Assembly: GCF_027286325.1 (NCBI RefSeq)
Contig: NZ_CP114588.1
Span: 1,240,001-1,304,000 of the forward strand
Reading direction: 5' to 3'
Source: Salinivibrio kushneri
GTDB lineage: Bacteria; Pseudomonadota; Gammaproteobacteria; Enterobacterales; Vibrionaceae
DNA length: 64,000 nucleotides
The notes under the pieces were generated by a model. It worked only from the letters and a program-made list of their open reading frames with translations. It was not told the DNA's origin and did not search any database. The stretch's first letter is position 1. Each line of letters opens with the position of its first letter. Shown one piece after another: positions 34,734 through 42,856 of the stretch. The position numbers and the translations under genes were made by a program.

Positions 34734-36181
34734 TATTCTTCTACCCGCGGAAAACTGATATCAACTTGCAAGCCACCTTCACTGCGGTTACTGAGCACCA
34801 TATCCCCACCATGCGCGTGGATGATATCGCGGGCAATCCCCAACCCAAGCCCTGAACCGTCATTGTCATCGTGTAAGCGAACATAAGGGTCAAACACTGA
34901 GTCGAGCTCTTGCTCAGGAATACCTGGCCCTTCGTCAATCAGGGTAATATCTAACGTGTGTTTGGCGTCCATTACGTAAATCGTCACTTTATCGCCGTAT
35001 TTCACACCATTATCAATTAAATTGGATAAGCAGCGTTTAAAAGCGAGTGGCTTGCAAGTAAACGGAGGCACCGCGTCACTTTCAATACTCACTCGGATGC
35101 GATTTTGATTGTGTGGCTCGACAATCATCGCTAAAAAATCAATGACATCGATAGCCGCCATGTTCTCGTGGATATCGGTATCTCTTACGGTTTGCACCGC
35201 ACCTTTGACCATGATTTCTAAATCATCTAAATCCTTGTTGAGCTTTGCCGTTTGTACTTCGTCATCAATTAATTCTGCCCGTAAGCGTAAGCGGGTGATG
35301 GGCGTTTTTAAATCATGTGACATGGAGCGGAACAAAGTTTCGCGTTCACGCAAGTGGCGTTGCAATCGGCGCTGCATACGGTTAAACGCGCGCGTCACAA
35401 TCGCGATTTCAGCTGCCCCTTCTTCTTTGAGCGGTGGCTGCTCGATATCGGTGCTAAATAAGTTCGCCGCTTTAGCTAATCGCTTCAATGGCCGAGCTTG
35501 TTGGCGAATCAAGGTATAAGTAAAAAACAGTAATAGCGCGGTGATCACCACGATGAAGACCACTTGATCAGCGGTAATCAAGGTATCGTCGAGCGTGACA
35601 TAGGGCGCGGGCAATAACGCGGCGATATAGATCCACTCATCTTGTTTCAGCTCCATTTGTACCACCAATATGGGGGGATTCAATGGCTCTAGACTTAACG
35701 TATGATGCGCCCAGGACTTGGGCAAGTCTTGCAATAGAATGTCGTTATTCAGTACGCGTAAGGTTTCAGGGCGCGAAAAATCAACATCAATGGTATTTAG
35801 CGAGGGAAGCTGCTCGTGCAGGATTTGCGATACCGTGCTAATTGCCACCTTTTTTGCCTGCGTGTCTTCAATGGGTGTGATTTGGATTTTTTCTTTATTA
35901 AAGGAAACAAAAAACCGCGTCCCGCCCATATTACGTAATTGATTAAGCGCAACATGCCGGTAAGCAACAGGTAACGATTGAAAGAAGGTGGTGGTTGACG
36001 CAAACATGTTAGCTAAGCTCGCAGACGCTGATTCTAGCCCCGCAAGCTGAGTACGTTTTGATTGGGTATACCAAATTGAGGTGGCAATGCCCTGCGCCAA
36101 TACCACGGACAACAAGGTCAGCAGCAAGGTGCGTGATAGCAAAGAGCGGGGGATCAGCTTTTCTAGCCAGTCATGATTCAT
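34733..36181 (-). CDS. Membrane histidine kinase (EnvZ-like architecture)
   Basis: A 482-residue sensor kinase. Membrane helices lie at ~16-37 and ~206-226, enclosing a ~165-residue periplasmic sensor with no recognised named domain. A HAMP linker follows, then the dimerisation domain with MSHDLKTPITRLRLRAE (phospho-accepting His289), and the ATP-binding domain with LSNLIDNGVKYGD (N box), DEGPGIP (G1) and GSGLGLGIARDI (G2). The layout is that of EnvZ, but the periplasmic part and the neighbours differ. It begins within the regulator gene (11-base overlap) and ends within the binding-protein start. A longer frame to 36217 is possible but would overlap the regulator more. Confidence 0.9.
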   Translation of the reverse strand: MNHDWLEKLIPRSLLSRTLLLTLLSVVLAQGIATSIWYTQSKRTQLAGLESASASLANMFASTTTFFQSLPVAYRHVALNQLRNMGGTRFFVSFNKEKIQITPIEDTQAKKVAISTVSQILHEQLPSLNTIDVDFSRPETLRVLNNDILLQDLPKSWAHHTLSLEPLNPPILVVQMELKQDEWIYIAALLPAPYVTLDDTLITADQVVFIVVITALLLFFTYTLIRQQARPLKRLAKAANLFSTDIEQPPLKEEGAAEIAIVTRAFNRMQRRLQRHLRERETLFRSMSHDLKTPITRLRLRAELIDDEVQTAKLNKDLDDLEIMVKGAVQTVRDTDIHENMAAIDVIDFLAMIVEPHNQNRIRVSIESDAVPPFTCKPLAFKRCLSNLIDNGVKYGDKVTIYVMDAKHTLDITLIDEGPGIPEQELDSVFDPYVRLHDDNDGSGLGLGIARDIIHAHGGDMVLSNRSEGGLQVDISFPRVEE

Positions 36182-36890
36182 ATTGGATCTCAGCGACAAA
36201 CATATAACCTGCGCCACGTACGGTCTTAATCAAGTTCGATTTACCGGTATCACGCAAACGCTGGCGTAAGCGGCTAACTTGTACATCGATACCACGTTCT
36301 TGTGCCTGTGCGTCACGACCTCGTGTTGCTTGGCTAATCGCATTACGATCGAGCAATTGGTGTGGGTGATCGATAAACAGCATCAGCAGAGCATAATCAG
36401 ACGCCGACAGCTCTATTTCCATGCCAGTGACAACCTGGTGCAATTGCTGAGTGGCAGGCTCTAGACGCCATTGGCCAAACCGAATCGCTTTGGGTCGGGA
36501 CAGCGTGGTTTCCTGCAATTGCTGGGTGCGACGTAACAATGCACGGATACGGGCGATCAATTGGCGCGGACTAAAGGGCTTGGCAATATAATCATCGGCT
36601 CCCAGCTCTAGCCCAACAATTTGATCCGTTTCGTCTGATACAGCGGTGAGCATGATGATAGGCACACTCGAATCTTTACGAATGCTTTTGCATAGGGTAA
36701 AGCCATCATCCCCAGGGAGCATCACGTCGAGTAAAATTAAATCTGGGTATTGGACAGCCAGCTTAGTTTGCATCTCATGACCGTTTTGCGCGGTCATTAC
36801 TTCGTAACCGGCTTTGGTGAGATAAGCTTGGAGAAGCTCTCGAATTTCGACATCGTCGTCGACCACTAAGATGCGTTTGGCTGAAGCCAT
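36171..36890 (-). CDS. OmpR-family response regulator
   Basis: A 239-residue response regulator. The receiver domain has acidic VVDDDVEI, phospho-acceptor Asp55 in LILLDVMLPG, the switch Thr in IIMLTAVSD and Lys in YIAKPFSPRQL. The C-terminal winged helix (from ~residue 140) has IELSASDYALLMLFIDHP and RGIDVQVSRLRQRLRD, ending in TVRGAGYMFVAE. First gene of the three-gene operon with the kinase and the binding protein. It resembles OmpR in length, but the linked genes point to a nutrient-sensing rather than osmotic system. Confidence 0.92.
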   Translation of the reverse strand: MASAKRILVVDDDVEIRELLQAYLTKAGYEVMTAQNGHEMQTKLAVQYPDLILLDVMLPGDDGFTLCKSIRKDSSVPIIMLTAVSDETDQIVGLELGADDYIAKPFSPRQLIARIRALLRRTQQLQETTLSRPKAIRFGQWRLEPATQQLHQVVTGMEIELSASDYALLMLFIDHPHQLLDRNAISQATRGRDAQAQERGIDVQVSRLRQRLRDTGKSNLIKTVRGAGYMFVAEIQYES

Positions 36891-37091
36891 ATCGCCATTG
36901 TCCTCGTTGCTAAAGTCAGTTCCTCCATTATCGGTGCTTTATCGTTGAGATGCTACAAACAAAGCCGCACTTTGTGTAATTAATCAGCGACTTGTTGATA
37001 ACCGCTTTAGTGATGATGTCAGAGCAGACACCCAGGGTGGAGAAAGGTATAAAAAGGCAGATAGTTCGTCGCTTGACGGCGCGAAAGCGCT

Positions 37092-37122
37092 AAAAGACAA
37101 AGCCCTCGATTAAGAGGGCTTT
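37092..37122 (-). terminator. metPS terminator
   Basis: AAAGCCCTC (37099-37107), loop GATTAA, GAGGGCTTT (37114-37122); read leftward it continues TGTCTTTT. It lies about 35 bases after the metS stop. Confidence 0.85.
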
Positions 37123-37157
37123 GGTTGACATCATAGTGTGACATGAACGGCGAAGCG

Positions 37158-37259
37158 CTATTCGCTATTGCTGTGCATGGCTTTACGAATACATAAGGCT
37201 GCGCCACCCCAAGTGACGGCAAAGCCGATAAGCATCATGATAATTGCGCCTGTTGTCAT
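37158..37259 (-). CDS. metS: MetS-type small subunit of the NSS transporter
   Basis: A 33-residue membrane peptide with one hydrophobic helix: MTTGAIIMMLIGFAVTWG, then GAALCIRKAMHSNSE. This is the form of the methionine/alanine importer small subunit (MetS in Corynebacterium), a short helix followed by a basic patch. The ATG overlaps the stop of metP (ATGA), which is the usual genetic arrangement and the best evidence that it is real. MetS proteins are needed for full activity of their NSS partner. It is too short for most automatic gene callers. Confidence 0.88.
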   Translation of the reverse strand: MTTGAIIMMLIGFAVTWGGAALCIRKAMHSNSE

Positions 37260-38743
37260 GAGTCTGTCTCCATATCGCGAGCTGGGGTCGTGGTGCTATT
37301 AACGATAATACCAACCACCAGCATGGCAGCGACCAAGCCCCAACCCAGGGTCAGTAATTCGAATTGTGCGTAACCGCCGTAGCCTTCGTTGAAGGTGTCA
37401 ATCAGGTTTTTCACCAAGATCACCGCCAGCATAATGGGGCTGATAAAGCGGATACAAATTTCCATCCACTGACCCACGCTGAATTCAGAGACACGGTTAA
37501 CGTACTGACGGATGTCTGACAGTTTAACTAGCCAGCCCACCAGCAGCAGCTCAAGCAAACAGCTTGTGAGCAGTGCAACGTTGTTAACAAAGTAATCGAC
37601 CAAGTCAAGCAGCAACAGACCACCGTTAGTGGCGAACGCCATTGATACGACAAAACCCACCCCACATACGACTGTCGCCGCTTTTTGGCGAGTCACATTG
37701 AGCTTATCCATGATGGATGAGGTCACGGCTTCAATGATGGATATGTGCGAACTCAAGCCAGCAACAACCAATGCGAGGAAGAACAATGGGCCAAGAATAT
37801 AAGGAATAGGGAGCAAATTAATCGCGGCAGGTAGCGTGACGAACGCGAGGCCAACGCCCCCGCTGACGACATCGGTGATCCCTTTGCTTTGTTCCGCCGC
37901 CATATAGCCAAGAATCGAGAAGATCAGCACACCGGCAACAATTGAGAAGCCACAGTTGATCAACACCGTCATCAAGGCATTATTGTTGACGTCGGACTTT
38001 TCTGGCAAATAGCTAGAATAAGCGAGCATGATGGCAAAGCCCACCGACAGCGTGAAGAAGATCTGCCCGTAAGCGGCGGACCACACACTGGCATCGGCCA
38101 ACTTGCTAAAGTCAGGCGAGAACAGATAGTTCAACCCATCCAGCGCGCCTGGCAACATCACCACTCGGCCAATGAGCAACAACACCATGATAAACAGTAA
38201 AGGCATCATGATTTTGCTGGCTTTTTCGATGCCGCCTTTCACGCCACGGAAAACCGCCGCATAGGTAATCGCCCAAGCAATGATCATTGGAATCGCGATG
38301 TGCCATTGCCAATCACCCAAGCTGGTGGGAGAGTTTTCACCGAGTTTTAGGTAGTCGGAGAAGAAGAACGCGTTAGTATCAGTGCCCCAGTCTTGTCCGA
38401 ACGAAAACCCAAAGTAGGAAATGGCCCAGCCAATAACGGCAACGTAATAAATCCCGATCGTTGCGGCGATTAAGACTTGGAACCAACCCAGCCATTCAAA
38501 TTTGGTATTGAGTTTAGAGAACACCACAGGCGACGAGCCGCGTAGCTTTTTCCCTAGACCAAATTCCATAATCATAAATGGAATACCCGCAGTGAGCATG
38601 GCGAAAAGGTATGGAATAAAAAAGGCACCGCCACCGTTCTCATAGGCCATGTAAGGGAAGCGCCAAATATTCCCTAGGCCGACTGCTGACCCCACGGCAG
38701 CCAGGATAAACCCAGCGCGTGAGCCCCATTGTTCTCTTTTCAT
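37256..38743 (-). CDS. metP: Sodium-dependent amino acid transporter MetP (NSS family)
   Basis: A 495-residue neurotransmitter:sodium symporter-type transporter with about 12 helices. The N-terminal signature WGSRAGFILAAVGSAVGLGNIWRFPYMAYENGGGAFFIPYL contains the sodium- and substrate-binding region of helix 1; other marks are PFMIMEFGLGKK, VFFTLSVGFAIMLAYSSYL (helix 6, written here as IFFTLSVGFAIM) and SIIEAVTSSIMD. Bacterial proteins of this type with a linked small subunit import methionine and alanine. The coupled metS gene supports that substrate class over tryptophan or tyrosine. No MetJ-type operator was seen upstream. Confidence 0.88.
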   Translation of the reverse strand: MKREQWGSRAGFILAAVGSAVGLGNIWRFPYMAYENGGGAFFIPYLFAMLTAGIPFMIMEFGLGKKLRGSSPVVFSKLNTKFEWLGWFQVLIAATIGIYYVAVIGWAISYFGFSFGQDWGTDTNAFFFSDYLKLGENSPTSLGDWQWHIAIPMIIAWAITYAAVFRGVKGGIEKASKIMMPLLFIMVLLLIGRVVMLPGALDGLNYLFSPDFSKLADASVWSAAYGQIFFTLSVGFAIMLAYSSYLPEKSDVNNNALMTVLINCGFSIVAGVLIFSILGYMAAEQSKGITDVVSGGVGLAFVTLPAAINLLPIPYILGPLFFLALVVAGLSSHISIIEAVTSSIMDKLNVTRQKAATVVCGVGFVVSMAFATNGGLLLLDLVDYFVNNVALLTSCLLELLLVGWLVKLSDIRQYVNRVSEFSVGQWMEICIRFISPIMLAVILVKNLIDTFNEGYGGYAQFELLTLGWGLVAAMLVVGIIVNSTTTPARDMETDS

Positions 38744-39249
38744 ATCTACTTACTCCTTTGCGAATCGCCTTTCTTTACGCCCATCCAAATATGCAGTGTT
38801 GTGAGGCTGCGTTTTTTGGCCGATATGAAAGAAATAGCACATTCCCGCAATATTGATTTTTAACTTCCTGTTGCCCGAATGTTGAATTTTTTATCTAAAG
38901 CGGGCAGTCATTGCACATTAAGCACAGCGTGAGGCTAAATCAATAGCCTTAAAACCAACAAGTTAGCAAAAAAATGGGGGTTAACCTGCTATTGGTAGAG
39001 TGAGATAGATATAAATCATGTTTTGTAAACTCTATGTAGTGATAAAAACTATGATAATTATCAATAAGTGGTGATTAATGGTTATTTTTGTTCGCTCGTC
39101 AATTGATGAAAAAAACAACGCCAAGACGTGTTGAGCGCGTGCCACAACGCCAGAAAACATGATCTCATTAGCAGAATTTTAGGCAACAAAGACGCACACT
39201 AAATGTGGTTTATACTTGTTATAGCAGCGTTATTACCTAGGAGGACATC
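38744..39249. other. Intergenic region between metP and ynhF
   Basis: About 500 bp, AT-rich, separating the divergent metP and ynhF. No conserved protein-coding frame was seen. It holds the FNR-like dyad at 39051 and presumably both promoters, which could not be placed with confidence. Runs of A and T suggest DNA curvature. Confidence 0.5.
39051..39064. promoter_or_regulatory. FNR-box-like dyad
   Basis: ATGATAATTATCAA matches the FNR consensus TTGAT-N4-ATCAA at nine of ten positions. The central TGATAATTATCA is a perfect palindrome, so a Fur or other site is also possible. It is ~185 bases before ynhF. Confidence 0.4.
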
Positions 39250-39339
39250 ATGAACACGACGCTCACTTATGCATTAGTTACGACAGCCTGCGCGCTAGGC
39301 CTAATTTTTACGTTTGCCGCTGTGGCGGTGATGGCATAG
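39250..39339 (+). CDS. ynhF: YnhF-family small membrane protein
   Basis: A 29-residue single-helix membrane peptide, MNTTLTYALVTTACALGLI followed by FTFAAVAVMA. It has the same length as E. coli YnhF and shares its LVTT-x3-LGLI core and Ala/Val-rich end. A strong AGGAGG lies five bases before the ATG. The first residues are polar, and the rest forms one membrane span. YnhF is an inner-membrane peptide of unknown role. Recognition is from remembered similarity over a very short sequence, strengthened by the strong ribosome-binding site. Confidence 0.75.
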   Translation: MNTTLTYALVTTACALGLIFTFAAVAVMA

Positions 39340-39496
39340 ACCACTCCTGGTTGGGTGGCTGGCGACGTGATGACGTTGCCAAGGCACAGTAGCGCTAGCA
39401 CAGTGTTACACGACGCGTTAGACTGTGACACATAGCTAATTAAAAATAGTCAATAAAACATAAGCATAACGCTAAGTGTGATGGTAAGGGGCGAAC

Positions 39497-40771
39497 GTGG
39501 TAGAAACCAATCAAGCCGTGCAGCCCACGGTGTTGACCGACAATGCGCTTGCCGCTGGCGCACAGAGCGCGAGTCACTCGCGGCCGCAACGTATAGCCCT
39601 AGTGCTTCAAGGGGGCGGACAACGAGGCATTTTTACGGCAGGTGTGCTGGATGCTTTTTTAACCCACCGCTTTGATCCTTTTGAGCTTTATTTTGGCACG
39701 TCGGCGGGAGCGCTTAATATGAGCGCATATGTTTGCCAGCAATACCAATATGGCTACCGCTTTATTACCCAACTCACTACGCAAGAACGCTTCTTCCATT
39801 TGATGAAGTATGTGCGTCGCCAGCATTACATGGACTTGGATTGGGCGCTAGACACGGCATTACCCGGTAAAGAAACGGCCCTGAATATGGAAGCAGCGCG
39901 ACGCCATCTGCAAAATCGTTATGCTTATGCCTGTGCGACTGACGTAGATTCTCTGCAACCGGCTTTTTTCTCACTGACCGAAGACACCTGGCCAGATGCC
40001 CTGAAAGCGACCTGTGCCATTCCGCTTCTTTACCCGCATCCGGTGAACATCGGTGAGCACCGCTATGTCGATGGTGGGGTTACTGCGGCGATTCCGGTGA
40101 AAGAAGCGTTCGCACGCGGTGCCGATATTATTGTGGTAGTACGTACCGAGCCTGTGATAGAGCAAGAAAAGCGTGAAGAGGAAAACCGCCGATTTCTTGA
40201 AACACTACGCGAGCGCTTTGAGGCGAAGAGGCCGCAATTTAAGCTCTCCGACTATTTATCAAACTTTGAGTCAAAATATCGACTCGCACGCTTTGAAACC
40301 TTCCAGAAAGAGCTCAGTAAGCAGCTCGGTGAACTGTCAGATCGCTATAAGTCCAGCCGCGAGCAATTGGTTAGTCGTGTGCGCGACAGTATGAAAGAGA
40401 AGGCGATGCAAAATGGTGGTCGTTGGCTATTTGGTGGCGACACGATTTATCGGCTCCAGTCTTTATCCGGCAAGCCGCTGAACACTGAAATGCTCAAGAT
40501 GCTGACGACGCATTATCAAAGCTACCAAAGTGAACTGCAGTTTTTGGCGTCACCGCCTGCGCGTGCTCAGATAGTGCAAATTGCGCCGAGCGCTCCGTTG
40601 CAAAGCAGTGCCTTACTGAGTAAGCCGGAGGCATTGGAAGCCGACTATCAGTTAGGGGTCTCGCTGGGAAACCAATTTTTGCGTGAATACGGTGACTCGC
40701 TGGTCTCTATGTCGACGGTAGATAACCCTGGCTTTGAGTCAACGTCAGTAACAATGCCGCAGCAAGGGTAG
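39497..40771 (+). CDS. Patatin-like phospholipase
   Basis: A 424-residue protein with a patatin domain at about residues 30-240 and a long helical C-terminal part. The oxyanion motif is GGGQRG (39-44), the nucleophile Ser69 lies in GTSAG, and the catalytic Asp192 in DGG. Such enzymes release fatty acids from phospholipids with a Ser-Asp dyad. There is no signal peptide or membrane segment, so it probably acts in the cytoplasm or at the inner membrane face, similar to E. coli YjjU. It starts at a GTG with AAGGGG five bases before it. The acetyltransferase gene begins five bases after its stop. Confidence 0.88.
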   Translation: MVETNQAVQPTVLTDNALAAGAQSASHSRPQRIALVLQGGGQRGIFTAGVLDAFLTHRFDPFELYFGTSAGALNMSAYVCQQYQYGYRFITQLTTQERFFHLMKYVRRQHYMDLDWALDTALPGKETALNMEAARRHLQNRYAYACATDVDSLQPAFFSLTEDTWPDALKATCAIPLLYPHPVNIGEHRYVDGGVTAAIPVKEAFARGADIIVVVRTEPVIEQEKREEENRRFLETLRERFEAKRPQFKLSDYLSNFESKYRLARFETFQKELSKQLGELSDRYKSSREQLVSRVRDSMKEKAMQNGGRWLFGGDTIYRLQSLSGKPLNTEMLKMLTTHYQSYQSELQFLASPPARAQIVQIAPSAPLQSSALLSKPEALEADYQLGVSLGNQFLREYGDSLVSMSTVDNPGFESTSVTMPQQG

Positions 40772-40776
40772 AGCCG

Positions 40777-41334
40777 ATGACAGAGTTTGAAAAAATGCAA
40801 CGTGGCCTGCCTTATTGTCCCGCGGATGAAGAGCTCACTTTGTTCCGGTATGCCGCGCGTCGACTTTGCCAACAGTTTAACCGGCTAGATCCTGAAGATG
40901 CAGCCAGTTTAGCCGTGGTAACCACCAAGCTATTCGCGCGTATTGGCGATAACGTTGAAATCGACGCGCCTTTCTTTTGCCATTATGGGATGAATATTCA
41001 TCTTGGCAACAATGTTAGCGTCGGCCCAAATTGCACCATATTAGACGGCGCGCATGTCAGTATTGGCGATAACGTGAGTATTGGCCCTAACGTTGGGATC
41101 TATACCACGCGCCATCGCGTATTACCGCGAGACATTGCCCGCGGTGAATGTGAGTCCTCTCAGGATGTCATCATCGGGAATAACGTCATCATCGAGGGGA
41201 ATACAGTGATAAAAGCAGGCACGGCAATCGGTGAAGGGGTAGTGATTGAAGCCGGATCAGTGGTTGATACGGATATCGAACCCTTTTCTATTGTGGCTGG
41301 TAATCCGGCTGCGGTGGTTCGCCGTTTGCAGTGA
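40777..41334 (+). CDS. Maltose/galactoside-type sugar O-acetyltransferase
   Basis: A 185-residue acetyltransferase of the left-handed parallel beta-helix (hexapeptide repeat) group, close to Maa and LacA. The N-terminal helical domain (EFEKMQRGLPYCPADEELTLFR) precedes hexapeptide coils such as IHLGNNVSVGPNCTILDG, and the catalytic histidine lies in YTTRHRVLP. The C-terminal SIVAGNPAAVVRRL is typical. It uses acetyl-CoA to acetylate a sugar hydroxyl, as a trimer. Physical linkage to the patatin gene suggests co-transcription, but no functional link is known. Confidence 0.88.
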   Translation: MTEFEKMQRGLPYCPADEELTLFRYAARRLCQQFNRLDPEDAASLAVVTTKLFARIGDNVEIDAPFFCHYGMNIHLGNNVSVGPNCTILDGAHVSIGDNVSIGPNVGIYTTRHRVLPRDIARGECESSQDVIIGNNVIIEGNTVIKAGTAIGEGVVIEAGSVVDTDIEPFSIVAGNPAAVVRRLQ

Positions 41335-41393
41335 TGAGGATAGAGACAACTCGACAGACGCCTCTCAATATGATTTTATCGCATCATCCCTAT

Positions 41394-41414
41394 AAATGTT
41401 ATAATATAACATTT
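41394..41414. promoter_or_regulatory. Zur-box-like palindrome upstream of ribA
   Basis: AAATGTTAT (41394-41402) and ATAACATTT (41406-41414) are perfect nine-base arms around AAT. This agrees with the gamma-proteobacterial Zur consensus (core GTTATA-N-TATAAC). A TATAAT -10 sequence lies inside it, so binding would block the promoter. It is 78 bases before the ribA start. Confidence 0.6.
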
Positions 41415-41491
41415 TTGAATTGGCATACTGGTGTGGGTGTAGTAATGTTAGCGCCCTCAATCGGGTATCAGCAGTAAGAGATAGACGCAGA

Positions 41492-42097
41492 ATGGTTAAA
41501 GTTAGGGCCCGAGTGCCGTTGAAAGTCGGGGTGGGAAGTCAGATCCCAGCAGAGATCCTTTCCTTCTATGGTTTAGAGTCTGAGCAAGAGCACGTCGCGC
41601 TGATTTTCCAACAAGCCGATAAAAAAGCCGAGCCGCCTTTGGTTCGCATGCATTCCGAGTGTTTAACCGGTGATGTCTTCCATTCCTCTCGATGCGATTG
41701 TGGTGAGCAACTTGAAGAGACCATCCAAAAGATGGGTGAAGATGGCGGTATTATTCTTTATTTGCGCCAAGAAGGGCGTGGGATAGGGCTGTATAACAAG
41801 CTGGATGCCTACAAGCTACAAAGCGAAGGCATGACCACCTATGAAGCGAACAACCATTTGGGGTTTGCGGATGATTTGCGTGATTTTGCCGAAGCGGCAC
41901 AGATGCTCAAAGCACTTGAGATTAACTGTATTCGCTTAGTGACCAACAACCCTAAAAAAATTGAAGAGCTACAAGCGGCAGGTGTTACGCTTAAAGAAGT
42001 GATCGGCACTAAAGCCCACCTTAAAGACGGTAACCGTAACTACCTTAAGGCGAAGATTGAGCACGGCAAGCACCGTCTCAATATTGAGCAAGATTAA
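41492..42097 (+). CDS. ribA: GTP cyclohydrolase II RibA
   Basis: A 201-residue enzyme that opens GTP to the first committed intermediate of riboflavin synthesis, releasing formate and pyrophosphate. The zinc ligands are Cys57, Cys68 and Cys70 in [25 protein letters not shown] sequence, and the GTP-binding/catalytic segment [14 protein letters not shown] follows. [19 protein letters not shown] near the end is also diagnostic. No RibB domain is fused. The start at 41492 gives [13 protein letters not shown]; the frame opens earlier but without similarity. A Zur-like palindrome upstream hints at zinc control, and no FMN riboswitch is present. Confidence 0.95.
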   Translation: MVKVRARVPLKVGVGSQIPAEILSFYGLESEQEHVALIFQQADKKAEPPLVRMHSECLTGDVFHSSRCDCGEQLEETIQKMGEDGGIILYLRQEGRGIGLYNKLDAYKLQSEGMTTYEANNHLGFADDLRDFAEAAQMLKALEINCIRLVTNNPKKIEELQAAGVTLKEVIGTKAHLKDGNRNYLKAKIEHGKHRLNIEQD

Positions 42098-42203
42098 ACA
42101 TTCGTCGCTAAAAATTGACTAATTTGCCAGCTAGGCAGTGACAATCACTGCCAATTTTCGCTACATTACTGCCATTATATCAGTCATTGCTCAAGGACGA
42201 GTC

Positions 42204-42665
42204 ATGCGGGTGCAAACATGGCATTATCTCTTTCCCCCATTGCCACCGGTGGCGATGCTCATTGCTATTGCAATTGGTTTATCACTGAGCCATTTCTTCC
42301 CTTTTTCACTTGTACTCGGTGCCCCGATTTTGGCTGCCTTGCCATTAGCGTTAGCCTTGGGGTTATTAGTCGCGGCTAAATGGGCGTTTCACCGCCACCA
42401 CACCACGCTTGATCCACTGCAAATGCCCTCAGCGCTGGTAACGACTGGGATCTATCGCTATACCCGCAACCCCATGTACTTGGCGTTAGTACTCATCATT
42501 GCCGCGGCTGGGCTTTATTTTAATGCACTATGGTGCTGGGGGATGATTCCTGCCTTTATGGCCTACCTATCCGCCACGTTTATTCCTGCTGAAGAAGCCC
42601 GTTTATCACGCCAATGGCCTGATGACTTTGACGCTTACGCGGCCCGTGTCCGACGCTGGTTTTAG
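42204..42665 (+). CDS. Isoprenylcysteine carboxyl methyltransferase-like membrane protein
   Basis: A 153-residue membrane protein with four hydrophobic segments and the C-terminal catalytic signature TGIYRYTRNPMYLALV, ending with EEARLSRQWPDDFDAYAARVRRW. This is the PEMT/ICMT-like methyltransferase domain that binds S-adenosylmethionine at the membrane face. The methyl acceptor in bacteria is unknown; lipids or small isoprenoids are candidates. AAGGA lies six bases before the ATG. It stands between ribA and emrD without tight linkage. Confidence 0.85.
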   Translation: MRVQTWHYLFPPLPPVAMLIAIAIGLSLSHFFPFSLVLGAPILAALPLALALGLLVAAKWAFHRHHTTLDPLQMPSALVTTGIYRYTRNPMYLALVLIIAAAGLYFNALWCWGMIPAFMAYLSATFIPAEEARLSRQWPDDFDAYAARVRRWF

Positions 42666-42856
42666 GATTAGATAAACTAATCTTTAATATAATAAAGAAT
42701 CGGGATCGTTATTATCGACTCTGATTGCGACACCCTCTCTTAAAGCCTATCATTCGCCTGTCTATCATTAGGTGGCTGGGTGGGCTAGGCCTTTACCCTC
42801 AACCTCGCTACCTGTTTCTTACTTATTTTCGCATAATTATTTTTAGGAGTGCTGGT

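Noticed and set aside
34733..36890. EnvZ/OmpR osmotic-response pair
   Set aside because: The architecture is alike, but the periplasmic domain and the coupled binding-protein gene point to another signal.
37019..37222. Open frame of 67 codons on the minus strand after metP
   Set aside because: It overlaps metS in another frame and runs through the metPS terminator; no similarity or ribosome-binding site.
41340..41491. FMN riboswitch before ribA
   Set aside because: None of the conserved RFN-element sequences is present in the short leader.
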